The translations under genes and the position numbers were made by a program. Of a stretch of DNA of 64,000 nucleotides, positions 45,083 through 53,615 are shown piece by piece. Origin of the DNA: Methanothermobacter sp. K4 (GTDB lineage: Archaea > Methanobacteriota > Methanobacteria > Methanobacteriales > Methanothermobacteraceae); the NCBI RefSeq assembly GCF_022014235.1, contig NZ_JAKLTD010000002.1, positions 39,328-103,327 on the forward strand, given 5' to 3'. Each line of letters opens with the position of its first letter. Within the stretch, counting starts at the first letter, position 1. A model generated the notes under the pieces. It was given only the letters and a program-made list of their open reading frames with translations, was not told the origin of the DNA and made no database searches.

Positions 45083-46834
45083 ATGTCAGAAAAGGTTAAG
45101 GTACTCATCCTTGAGGACGTCCCCCTTGACGCTGAGCTGGCCATAAGGGAGCTTAAGAGATATGGTATGGACTTCGAGCACCTCACAGTTGACAGTGAGG
45201 ACTCATTCAGGAGGGCCCTTGAGGAATTCAGGCCGGACATAATACTGGCTGATCATACCCTCCCGGACTTTGATGGCGCATCCGCCCTCAGGATAGTGAG
45301 GGAGAAATATGACATCCCCTTCATATTTGTCAGTGGAAAGATCGGGGAGGAATTCGCCGTTGAGATGCTGAAGGCAGGGGCAACAGATTACGTACTCAAG
45401 AACAACCTATCAAAATTACCCCTGGCTTTCAGGAGGGCCCTTCAGCAAGCAGAGGAGGAGAGGAAGGTTCGTGAGGCTCAGAGGGCCCTTGAGGAGAGCG
45501 AAAGGAAGTACCGTGCCCTCTTTGAGAAATCAGGTAACCCCATATTCATATGTTCACCTGATGGTACCATACTTGATGTTAACCCCGCTGGAGCGGGATT
45601 CCTGAAATCATTTGCTGAGGATATAACAGGCAGGAATATCAGTGAATGGGTCAGTGACGAGGACTTTAAAAGGCTTCTGAGGGAATGTGAGGGTGGCCAT
45701 ATGAAGTTCAGTGTGGGTCTTCGGGGCCGCACCCTCGATGTATCAGTAACAGCGGTTGAGGTGGATGATGAGAAACTTATATACCTGATGGGGAAGGATA
45801 TCACGGTCCAGAAGAGGATTGAAAAGGAACTTAAGGCCAGTAAGGAGGAGTACAGAGTAATATTTGAGAATACAGGTACCCTCACAATAATCTGTGGCAG
45901 TGACATGGTGATAGAGCTTGCGAACAGTGCCTTTGAAAGGTTTTCTGGCTACAGTAAGGGTGAAATCCAGGGATACATGAAGCTCACGGACTTTGTGGAT
46001 CCCTCTGATGCCGGGCGTATAGAGGCATACCACAGGCTCATGTCAGTTAACCCTGATGCCATACCCAAGAATTTTGAGCTGACACTAACAAACAGGAGGG
46101 GTGAGGAGAGGAACTTCTTTGCAACAACCGTCACCATCCCTGGGAGCAAGAAGTGTCTCCTCTCCCTCATGGACATAACCCATAAGAAGTCGGTTGAGAA
46201 GCGCCTTCGGGAATCCCTCAGGGAGAAGGAGCTGCTTCTGCGGGAGATACACCACCGTGTCAAGAACAACCTCCAGATAATATCGACTCTGCTGATGCTG
46301 CAGGCATCCACCACAGGGGATCCCCGCCTGAGGGAACTCTACATGGACAGCCAGCACAGGATAGAGGCAATATCCCTCATACATGAAAAGCTCTACGAGT
46401 CAAGGGACCTATCACGGGTCAACCTCAGGGACTACATCAAGACACTTCTCGGTGACCTCCTTGACTCATATGGTGCAGATAGAAGTGAGATAGATGTGAG
46501 AATCCGGGTGGATGATCTGATGCTTAACATCGAAACAGCGATCCCATGTGGCCTCATAATAAACGAACTTGTAACCAACAGCATCAAGTATGCATTCCCT
46601 GATGATGGAGGCGAGATCACGGTGGAGGTTCACAGGAATGGCGACCGTTACACCCTCATAGTTGCAGATAACGGTGTGGGACTGCCAGAGGACCTTGACC
46701 TTGAGAACACAGGCACCCTGGGTCTAAGGATTGTGAGGAATCTTGTGGATCAGATAAATGGTGAACTCAAGATAGAGAGGCCTGCCAGGTTCACTGTGAA
46801 ATTCAGTGAGGTTGAGTACAGTAAGAGGTTTTAG
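45083..46834 (+). CDS. Hybrid REC-PAS-PAS histidine kinase (HisKA_2 type)
   Basis: 583 aa, soluble. REC domain 1-125 (acceptor Asp in IILADHTLPDFDG), PAS domains at about 145-255 and 265-380, H-box LLLREIHHRVKNNLQI near 400, and an ATPase domain with ELVTNSIKYAF and DNGVGLP. It lacks an output domain and may sense redox or ligands through PAS. ATG 45083 has AGAGGA about seven bases upstream; GTG 45062 is less likely. Forty bases around the H-box are identical to the kinase at 58626. Confidence 0.87.
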   Translation: MSEKVKVLILEDVPLDAELAIRELKRYGMDFEHLTVDSEDSFRRALEEFRPDIILADHTLPDFDGASALRIVREKYDIPFIFVSGKIGEEFAVEMLKAGATDYVLKNNLSKLPLAFRRALQQAEEERKVREAQRALEESERKYRALFEKSGNPIFICSPDGTILDVNPAGAGFLKSFAEDITGRNISEWVSDEDFKRLLRECEGGHMKFSVGLRGRTLDVSVTAVEVDDEKLIYLMGKDITVQKRIEKELKASKEEYRVIFENTGTLTIICGSDMVIELANSAFERFSGYSKGEIQGYMKLTDFVDPSDAGRIEAYHRLMSVNPDAIPKNFELTLTNRRGEERNFFATTVTIPGSKKCLLSLMDITHKKSVEKRLRESLREKELLLREIHHRVKNNLQIISTLLMLQASTTGDPRLRELYMDSQHRIEAISLIHEKLYESRDLSRVNLRDYIKTLLGDLLDSYGADRSEIDVRIRVDDLMLNIETAIPCGLIINELVTNSIKYAFPDDGGEITVEVHRNGDRYTLIVADNGVGLPEDLDLENTGTLGLRIVRNLVDQINGELKIERPARFTVKFSEVEYSKRF

Positions 46835-46911
46835 GTTCAAGATGGCTATCAGATTCCGGTAACAATTCATCCTTCAAATCAGGTACAGTAAGAGGTTTTA
46901 GGTTCAAGATG
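46816..46911 (+). repeat. Duplicated 3' end of the hybrid kinase gene
   Basis: 46816-46844 and 46883-46911 are identical over 29 bases (offset 67). Copy 1 contains the last codons and stop; copy 2 lies in the 195-bp spacer that also holds the promoter of the next regulator. Confidence 0.96.
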
Positions 46912-47029
46912 TGTTGCTTTTAGACTGCCACAGGCGGCTTAAAGGTCATATTTCACATCAAATTTTAAGTTCCAGTGATTCCAGAGTGATTGAGGATCAT
47001 CTGAATTAAAAGGACCTTGGGGAGATTTT

Positions 47030-47863
47030 ATGGCAAGAATTCTTGTTGTTGAGGACGAGGCCATAGTGGCGATGGGTATAAGACACAAACTTGAGACAAT
47101 GGGCCATGAGGTGGTGGATACCGTCTCAACAGGCAGGGACGCCATAAGGGCAAGTAAGATACATGAACCGGACCTTGTCCTCATGGATATAGTTCTCAAG
47201 GGTGAAATGGACGGGATAGAGGCTGCGAGGGAGATAAGGGACCGCTTCAACATCCCCATAATCTACCTCACAGCCTACGCCGATGAGGAGATGCTGGCAC
47301 GTGCAAAGATAACAGAGCCCTACGGGTACATTGTGAAGCCCTTCAAATCATCTGAACTCAACGCCAACATTGAGATGGCGATATACAGGCACAGGTCGGC
47401 CATGAGGGAAATGGAGCTCATGAGGAAAAGGATAATCTCTGACTTCTACAATTTCATCCTCAATGCAATGCCCTCACCCGATGCCGAAAGGGATGAGATA
47501 AGGGAATTGCTATCAGGGATATTCAGGGATAGAATCATATCTGAACTTAAACCTGGATTTGAAGCATATATGGAGGAATCCACCTACGAGGACCCACTTG
47601 AGGCGTACCTTGCATGGGTTGCAGATGTATTTGAGAACTTCACCGTGAGGGTGGGTTTCCTTGAGGATGATGAGAACGTCTACGTTGAATTCGAGAACTG
47701 TCCATGGATTGATGATGCCAGGAAAAACCCTGGATTCTGCCTCAACTGTGAGGCCATTCTCAAGCTGAGCTTTGACTGGAGTGGGCTTCCAGGTGATTTC
47801 AGGGCACTTGACCATATTGCAGATGGATCAGAGAGGTGCCTCTTCAGGTTCAGCGTGAAGTAA
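47030..47863 (+). CDS. Response regulator with methanogen-type output domain
   Basis: 277 aa. REC domain 1-120 (LVLMDIVLKGEMDG; IVKPFKS) then directly the C-terminal domain of about 150 residues also present at 35191, here with three Cys in ENCPWIDDARKNPGFCLNCEAI. No PAS domain intervenes. REC sequences of the two regulators are very similar, indicating duplication within the genome. GGGGAGATTTT precedes the ATG. The output mechanism is unknown. Confidence 0.83.
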   Translation: MARILVVEDEAIVAMGIRHKLETMGHEVVDTVSTGRDAIRASKIHEPDLVLMDIVLKGEMDGIEAAREIRDRFNIPIIYLTAYADEEMLARAKITEPYGYIVKPFKSSELNANIEMAIYRHRSAMREMELMRKRIISDFYNFILNAMPSPDAERDEIRELLSGIFRDRIISELKPGFEAYMEESTYEDPLEAYLAWVADVFENFTVRVGFLEDDENVYVEFENCPWIDDARKNPGFCLNCEAILKLSFDWSGLPGDFRALDHIADGSERCLFRFSVK

Positions 47864-47882
47864 TCGGGTTCAGTGGTCGGGA

Positions 47883-48971
47883 ATGAGAAGAACAGGTATC
47901 GCAAACCTCCCTCTCCATGGCGGACATCCTCCTGCCTGGCTCATGAGGAGGATGGTTGAACTCTCAGCTACCATAGCTGAGGTTATAATTGAGGATTACG
48001 GGACCTCTGAGTTCATATCAAGGATTTCTGACCCCTTCTGGTTTCAGGCCTTCTCCTGCACCATCGGGTTTGACTGGCACTCCTCGGGGACAACCACCAC
48101 AACCTGCGGGGCCCTTAAATCAGCCCTTGACCCTGAAAGGCACGGTATAATGGTTGCAGGTGGTAAGGGAAGGGCTTCCCGCAGGACACCAGAAGAACTT
48201 GAGGGTGCGGGGAAACTCTTTGACCTTGATTCCTCCCAACTCGTTTATTCCAGCAGAATAGCTGCCAGGGTGGATGGTAACTGTATACAGGACGGTTTCA
48301 GCCTCTACCAGCATACATTCCTTGTTGATGCTGATGGTGAGTGGGCTGTTGTACAGCAGGGCCTCAACCCTGATGGGGGATATGCCAGGAGGTACCACTG
48401 GCTTGGTTCAGGGGTTGGGGATTATGTTGACTCGCCCCACAGCGGTATATCATCTGATAGGACCATGGGGGAGGTCCTCGATATGACCTCACCCATAAGC
48501 CGGGGTGCCCGTGATGTGAGTGTTGATATCGTCTGCGATGGTCCCTCACACATAAGGGGGTACCTGACAGGGCAGAGGACGCTCTTTGACTTTAACGTAC
48601 TTGACATGCCCCGACACCATGAGGTTCTACCTCTGGACCTCACAGAGAGGGACATGGCCGTCCTTGAGAGGGCATATGAGATCCAGCCAGGAAACTATGA
48701 AGAGCTTGTCATGATTGAAGGTCTCGGACCAAAAAAGATCAGGGCCCTGGCCCTTGTTGCTGACCTCATATATGGTGAGGAGGTAAGCTGGAGGGATCCT
48801 GTTAAGTACAGTTATGCACATGGCGGCAAGGACGGATACCCCTACCCTGTGGACAGGGATACATATGACAGCACAGTGGATTACCTTAAGGGTGCTCTTG
48901 AGGAGGCCAGGATTGACAGAAAGGATCGCTTGAGGGCACTTGAGTCCCTTGAGAAATTCTTGAGGGTTTAG
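47883..48971 (+). CDS. DUF763 protein
   Basis: 362 aa, matching the conserved DUF763 family of archaea and some bacteria (RRTGIANLPLHGGHPPAWL, SCTIGFDWHSSGTTT, WAVVQQG, SPISRGARDVSVDIVCDGPS). A helix-hairpin-helix-like stretch (YEELVMIEGLGPKKIRALALVADL) suggests nucleic-acid contact. Function unestablished. The start lies 20 bp after the regulator, so co-transcription is possible. Confidence 0.82.
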   Translation: MRRTGIANLPLHGGHPPAWLMRRMVELSATIAEVIIEDYGTSEFISRISDPFWFQAFSCTIGFDWHSSGTTTTTCGALKSALDPERHGIMVAGGKGRASRRTPEELEGAGKLFDLDSSQLVYSSRIAARVDGNCIQDGFSLYQHTFLVDADGEWAVVQQGLNPDGGYARRYHWLGSGVGDYVDSPHSGISSDRTMGEVLDMTSPISRGARDVSVDIVCDGPSHIRGYLTGQRTLFDFNVLDMPRHHEVLPLDLTERDMAVLERAYEIQPGNYEELVMIEGLGPKKIRALALVADLIYGEEVSWRDPVKYSYAHGGKDGYPYPVDRDTYDSTVDYLKGALEEARIDRKDRLRALESLEKFLRV

Positions 48972-49064
48972 TTTTTTCTGTATGGCTTGTTTTTGGTTCA
49001 TCTTCTCAGTAAGTTTTAAGTTTTCATCCAGAGACATTCTAGTATATGCTTACGAGGTGATGGT

Positions 49065-50156
49065 TTGGTTCAGGGAGTTCTTGTGATTTCAAATATGTAT
49101 CCTGGTAAGGAAAATGTGTCCTTTGGGAGTTTCATCAGGGTCCATGTGGATGCATTCAAACTTTACACGGATGTTGAACAGTTCGTTGTTGCAAACACCG
49201 ATCAGAGGAAGGGTAAGGTCAGGCTGATACGGAAGTACGGTTCCCTTCTAATTAGATCCATATGGGCCTCCATTTCAAAGAGATTCGATGTTATACATGC
49301 ACATTACGCCTTTCCAACTGGCTTCATAGGACTATTATGTCACTGGCTAACCAGAAAACCCCTTGTAATAACCGTCCACGGCAGTGATATTAACAACCTT
49401 GCAAGGAAAAACAGGGTTCTCTTTAAGATTACCTCCTTTGTCCTCAGAAGGGCTGCTGCAGTTATTGCTGTAAGCAGGGACATGAGGGACAAACTCGTGT
49501 CAGACTTTGGACTGGATGAGGATAGTGTTCATATAATAAACATGGGGGTCAACACGGAAGTTTTCAAACCACTCAACCAGCATGAGATCCGTGAAAAACT
49601 CGGTATAGCTCCTGATAAACGGATGATTCTCTTTGTGGGCAATATCATACCCATCAAGGGGGTTCTTTACCTCATAGAGGCAATGAAGGGTGTTGAGGTT
49701 TCTGATGTTCAGTGTCTGGTTATTGGAGCAGGTGTCGATAAAGAATATATGAATGAACTCAGGGCCATTGTTGATTCAGCAGGTGTTGATGTGAGATTCA
49801 TGGGGCCTGTACCCTACGAGGAGGTTGCCCTCTGGATGAATGCAGCTGATATTTTTGTTTTACCATCACTTGAGGAATCCTTTGGTCTTGCGGCCCTTGA
49901 GGCCCTTGCCTGTGGAACCCCAACCATTGCAACAGCGGTTGGAGGTCTCAGGGAATTTGTAAGGGATTCTGAGACAGGCTACAGTGTACCGCCCAGGGAT
50001 CCTGCTGCAATCGCAGAGAAGATAAACCATATACTTGACCCTGATAACAGAGAGGAGGTTGAGGCAATCCGGGAGAGGGGACTTGCAGTGGCAGATTCAT
50101 TCAGCACAGAGAAGCAGGTTAGGCGGATACTTGAAGTTTACAGGAAGGTTTCATAG
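49065..50156 (+). CDS. GT4-family glycosyltransferase
   Basis: 363 aa starting at TTG 49065 (GGTGA five bases upstream). GT-B fold: the N-terminal lobe contains VIHAHYAFPTGF and VHGSDINNL; the C-terminal lobe has MILFVGNIIPIKGV and the donor-binding EX7E segment LEESFGLAALEALACGTP. It likely adds a hexose to a glycolipid or cell-surface glycan. No other sugar genes adjoin. TATA-like TAGTATATG lies near 49031. Confidence 0.87.
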   Translation: MVQGVLVISNMYPGKENVSFGSFIRVHVDAFKLYTDVEQFVVANTDQRKGKVRLIRKYGSLLIRSIWASISKRFDVIHAHYAFPTGFIGLLCHWLTRKPLVITVHGSDINNLARKNRVLFKITSFVLRRAAAVIAVSRDMRDKLVSDFGLDEDSVHIINMGVNTEVFKPLNQHEIREKLGIAPDKRMILFVGNIIPIKGVLYLIEAMKGVEVSDVQCLVIGAGVDKEYMNELRAIVDSAGVDVRFMGPVPYEEVALWMNAADIFVLPSLEESFGLAALEALACGTPTIATAVGGLREFVRDSETGYSVPPRDPAAIAEKINHILDPDNREEVEAIRERGLAVADSFSTEKQVRRILEVYRKVS

Positions 50157-50498
50157 GTTTACCTGAATTTATTTCAGGTTAATTTCTATTTTGAATATTT
50201 ATCCTGTGTATGGTTGGAGTTTCCTGCTGACATCATTGGAGAGTTAATTTTTATTTTGAATATTCATCCTGCTTATTTTTTAGGGATATTATTTATTGAT
50301 TTGGTAAATTTTCGTTTTTAACCTGGTTTCTTTGTTTTTATATGATTGTATCCTGAAGGTCTTTCACTGCCAGATTCAGGAGAATTTAAAGAGAAAAATT
50401 TTTATTACTTTTCCAGATTTTATATGCTTAAAAGTAATACCTGAATTTTTTTAGTAATTATTAAATACCCTGCTGAGATACATCCACACGGTGATAGA
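50157..50498. other. 342-bp AT-rich spacer with terminator-like hairpin, duplication and promoter
   Basis: ACCTGAA/TTCAGGT forms a 7-bp stem right after the glycosyltransferase (50161-50179). 50177-50211 and 50242-50276 match at 30 of 35 bases (offset 65). A TATA element TTTATATG near 50417-50424 and a ribosome-binding GGTGA at 50491-50495 serve the chelatase operon. No coding frame found. Confidence 0.6.
50177..50276. repeat. Intergenic direct duplication after the glycosyltransferase
   Basis: Two 35-base copies (50177-50211, 50242-50276) with five mismatches, both AT-rich, containing the shared core ATTTTGAATATT. Confidence 0.75.
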
Positions 50499-52274
50499 TT
50501 GGATACAGCATACTTCCCGTTTACAGCGATCACAGGTCAGGAGACGCTGAAGAAGGCCCTAGTCCTCAACGCAGTAAACCCCACAATAGGCGGCGTCCTG
50601 ATACGGGGTGATAAGGGTACAGGAAAGTCCACTGCAGTAAGAGCCCTGAGTGATATTCTTCCAGAAAGAAACATCGTGGATGGCTGCAGGTTCGGATGTG
50701 ACCCTGATGGATCTGAACTATGCATGGAGTGCCAGGAAAAACTTAAGATGCAGGGAAAACTTCAGGTGAGGTCCGCGAAAATGGAGGTTGTTGACCTTCC
50801 TGTCTCGGCAACAGAGGACATGGTGGTGGGAACCCTCGACATAAGGAGGGCGCTCCATGAGGGGATAAAGGCCCTTGAACCAGGATTACTTGCAAGGGCC
50901 AATGGAAACATCCTCTACATCGATGAGGTCAACCTCCTTGATGACCATGTGGTCAACGTGTTGCTTGACGCTGCAGCCATGGGCGTGAACATAGTTGAAC
51001 GTGAGGGCATATCTGTGAGGCACCCCTCAAGGTTCATACTTGCAGGTACCATGAACCCTGAGGAGGGGGACCTCAGGCCCCAGATAATTGACAGATTCGG
51101 TTTAAGTGTGGATGTTGAGGCCCTCACTGACCCCGATGAGAGGATAAAGGTCATAAAGAGGGTACTTGATTTCCAGGAGGACCCTGAGGCATTCCATTCA
51201 AGGTTCAGGAGAAGGCAGGATGAACTGAGGAGGAGGATAATGGAGGCCCGCAGACTCCTCAGCAGTGTTGAGATGGATGATGATGCGCTCCTCCAGATAG
51301 TTGAAATAGCATCGGCGCTTGCAATCAGGACCCACAGGGCCGATATCATAACAGCAAGGACAGCGAGAACCCTAGCGGCTTTCAACGGCAGGAAGCGGGT
51401 GAATGGGGACGACGTTAAGGAGGCGGCACTCCTTGCAATGAAGCACAGACTCAGGCAGCTCCCATTCCAGAGGGAACAGGAACTCTCACAGGAACTCATA
51501 GAGGACATCCTGAACGGGGAATTTGAGGATGACTCTGAGATCGACAGGAACAGGAGACTCCGGAAGGACCTTAAGGTCCCTGACCTCAAGGCCTCTCTTC
51601 AGGGCCATGCAGGGCCGGCTGTTCAGGGCAGAAGGGGGAAGTACGTCCGTGCAAGGGAGAACCCTGAGCCTTCAAGTGTGGCGGTTGATGCCACACTGCG
51701 GAGGGCCGCTGCAGATGGTTCACTGAGGATAGAACCGGAGCACCTCATGGAGAAGATCCGAGTGGGGAAGGCCAGGGCCCTCTACATCATGGTACTTGAC
51801 ACGTCGTCGTCCATGAGGCTGGAGCGTAAGATAAAATTTGCAAAGACAGTTTCATGGCTTCTGCTCAAGGATTCCTATGAAAAGAGGAACAGGATAGCCC
51901 TTATAGCTTTCAGGGGTTACGATGCCACGGTTGTGGCTGAACCAACATCCCGTCTGGAGGCTGTTGAGGAGGCACTTGAGGGCCTTAAGGCCGGCGGCAG
52001 AACACCCCTTACACCGGCACTGAAACTGGCAGCGGAGGTCTCAAAATCCGCCGATGAGGAGGCATGCACGGCTGTTGTTATCTCGGATGGACGCTGCAAC
52101 GTGTTCATAAACTCCAACCTTGAGGAGGACCTCAGAATGCTTGAAGGGGAGATTGGTAACATGAAGATTGTATTTGTAAACGCTGAGCCTGAGAAGAGGA
52201 GCCTGGGTATACTTGAGGATATGGCCTCCAGGTTCAATTCGGAGATATTCTACCTTGATGATATAATTATCTAG
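50499..52274 (+). CDS. ChlID-type chelatase subunit: AAA+ ATPase fused to VWA domain
   Basis: 591 aa from TTG 50499. AAA+ domain: Walker [10 protein letters not shown] (37-45), a Cys set CX3CX7CX2C at 63-78 as in ChlI/BchI relatives, Walker [13 protein letters not shown] proline/charge-rich linker (about 345-400) leads to a VWA domain with [13 protein letters not shown]. Such proteins power metal insertion by the large CobN/ChlH subunit, encoded in the same operon at 54953. It combines the ChlI and ChlD roles in one chain. Confidence 0.88.
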   Translation: MDTAYFPFTAITGQETLKKALVLNAVNPTIGGVLIRGDKGTGKSTAVRALSDILPERNIVDGCRFGCDPDGSELCMECQEKLKMQGKLQVRSAKMEVVDLPVSATEDMVVGTLDIRRALHEGIKALEPGLLARANGNILYIDEVNLLDDHVVNVLLDAAAMGVNIVEREGISVRHPSRFILAGTMNPEEGDLRPQIIDRFGLSVDVEALTDPDERIKVIKRVLDFQEDPEAFHSRFRRRQDELRRRIMEARRLLSSVEMDDDALLQIVEIASALAIRTHRADIITARTARTLAAFNGRKRVNGDDVKEAALLAMKHRLRQLPFQREQELSQELIEDILNGEFEDDSEIDRNRRLRKDLKVPDLKASLQGHAGPAVQGRRGKYVRARENPEPSSVAVDATLRRAAADGSLRIEPEHLMEKIRVGKARALYIMVLDTSSSMRLERKIKFAKTVSWLLLKDSYEKRNRIALIAFRGYDATVVAEPTSRLEAVEEALEGLKAGGRTPLTPALKLAAEVSKSADEEACTAVVISDGRCNVFINSNLEEDLRMLEGEIGNMKIVFVNAEPEKRSLGILEDMASRFNSEIFYLDDIII

Positions 52275-52286
52275 GGAGGTGCTAGC

Positions 52287-52841
52287 TTGTTTAAGCTTAG
52301 GAGTTTCACAACATCTGACCTCACATTTCTGGGTCTCATAATAGCACTCATGTACATCGTGCAGACGGTGACCATCCTTGGTATCTCTGCAATTACACCC
52401 GTGGACGCCCTCAAGTCCATTGTATCGGCATTCTTTGTATGCATAGTTATAAGCATAGGACTTGCCGGCGTGGGGAAGGTGGGGACATTCACCATCATAG
52501 GCCTTGTGAATGGGATCATATGCGGCTTTATAATGCCTGCCTTCCTCCCGCTTTTGCCTGCGACCTTCCTGGGGGGCCTTGCAGGTGATATTGCTGCTGG
52601 AGGTTTCTACGGCGGTTACTCATCCAGGAACTCCCTTCTCCTTGGCTGTGGTGCTGCCAAGTTCACAGAGACCATTGTGATCCTCACCGTGCCATTCCTC
52701 TTTGGATTTGCAAATTTCATGCTGGCACCCCTCCTGATCATCGCATCAGCCTTACTGGTGGCTGTTCTAGGAGTGCTCGGGGCACTGGTGGGTTATGGAA
52801 TCGTAACGGAACTCAGAAAGGCGGGGGCAATGAAGCAGTAA
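52287..52841 (+). CDS. ECF transporter substrate-binding (S) component, substrate unknown
   Basis: 184 aa, five or six membrane spans, N-terminus RSFTTSDLTFLGLIIALMYIV. Size, topology and position before EcfT and EcfA identify an S component. It does not show the N-terminal CbiM/NikM His signature of nickel/cobalt permeases, so a simple metal-ion substrate is not evident. It starts at TTG 52287 after GGAGGTG. Operon with chelatase genes suggests a metal, corrinoid or tetrapyrrole-related substrate. Confidence 0.75.
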   Translation: MFKLRSFTTSDLTFLGLIIALMYIVQTVTILGISAITPVDALKSIVSAFFVCIVISIGLAGVGKVGTFTIIGLVNGIICGFIMPAFLPLLPATFLGGLAGDIAAGGFYGGYSSRNSLLLGCGAAKFTETIVILTVPFLFGFANFMLAPLLIIASALLVAVLGVLGALVGYGIVTELRKAGAMKQ

Positions 52842-52853
52842 TTCAGGCGGGAT

Positions 52854-53615
52854 ATGATGGACCTTAACAGGGTTTTCTCTCCATTCACCACCACGGAGAC
52901 AGGATTTTTCGGTGAGATAAATCCCCTATCAAAAATCATGATCATGCTTCTTGCAGTGGCATTCTCTGTGCTGATATCCAGACTCTGGGTCCTGGTGGTG
53001 CTGGGGGCTATTTTCACGGGGCTCCTGGCATCTTCAGGCTCCCTCAGGGCCGCAACCCCATTCCTTTCATTCATCGCATTCTTCTGGGTGCTCTCAGTGG
53101 TTGCAGTATTCTTAACGTCAGGTGACATGGAATACGCCATCGGGTTTCTCGGCCCCTTCTTTGCAAGGTTCTTCATCCTGGTGGCCGCCGGCTTATTCTT
53201 CGCATTCACAACATCACCACGCAGCCTTGCAGAGGCCCTGAGGTCCCTCCACATTCCTGGGGAGATTGTATTCACGCTCACAGTGGCCCTCAGGTACATC
53301 CCGGCCCTCGCAGTTGAGGCTTCATCAATATGGGATTCCCTAAAACTGAGACTCAACGCCTCAGGTCTGTCGCTGGCAAGAAGACCGTCCCTCATCTACC
53401 GTGGCCTCATAATACCACTAATCATAAGGGTTGTCAAGATCTCAGATGAGGTTGCTGTTGCAGCCGAGACAAGGGCCTTCAACCCCCGGAGGGTGGCAGG
53501 GGGTAAGATGACCTTCAGTTACAGGGATGCTGTGTTCCTTCTGGTCTCTGGAGCCATCTTCACGTTACTTGGATTGATCAGCGGGGGTGGTTCAGCTGTA
53601 TGCGGTCTCATTTGA
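52854..53615 (+). CDS. ecfT: ECF transporter transmembrane component EcfT
   Basis: 253 aa with about five membrane spans and coupling helices carrying AAETRAFNPRR, close to the A-R-G motifs by which EcfT contacts the ATPases. N-terminus FGEINPLSKIMIMLLAVAFSVL is family-typical. ATG 52854 or 52857. It overlaps the next gene by 29 bp. Confidence 0.87.
   Translation: MMDLNRVFSPFTTTETGFFGEINPLSKIMIMLLAVAFSVLISRLWVLVVLGAIFTGLLASSGSLRAATPFLSFIAFFWVLSVVAVFLTSGDMEYAIGFLGPFFARFFILVAAGLFFAFTTSPRSLAEALRSLHIPGEIVFTLTVALRYIPALAVEASSIWDSLKLRLNASGLSLARRPSLIYRGLIIPLIIRVVKISDEVAVAAETRAFNPRRVAGGKMTFSYRDAVFLLVSGAIFTLLGLISGGGSAVCGLI

Noticed and set aside
50915-51589. 224-codon minus-strand frame over the ChlID gene
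   Set aside because: Antisense to a complete AAA+ domain; Ser/Leu-rich shadow without a start signal.
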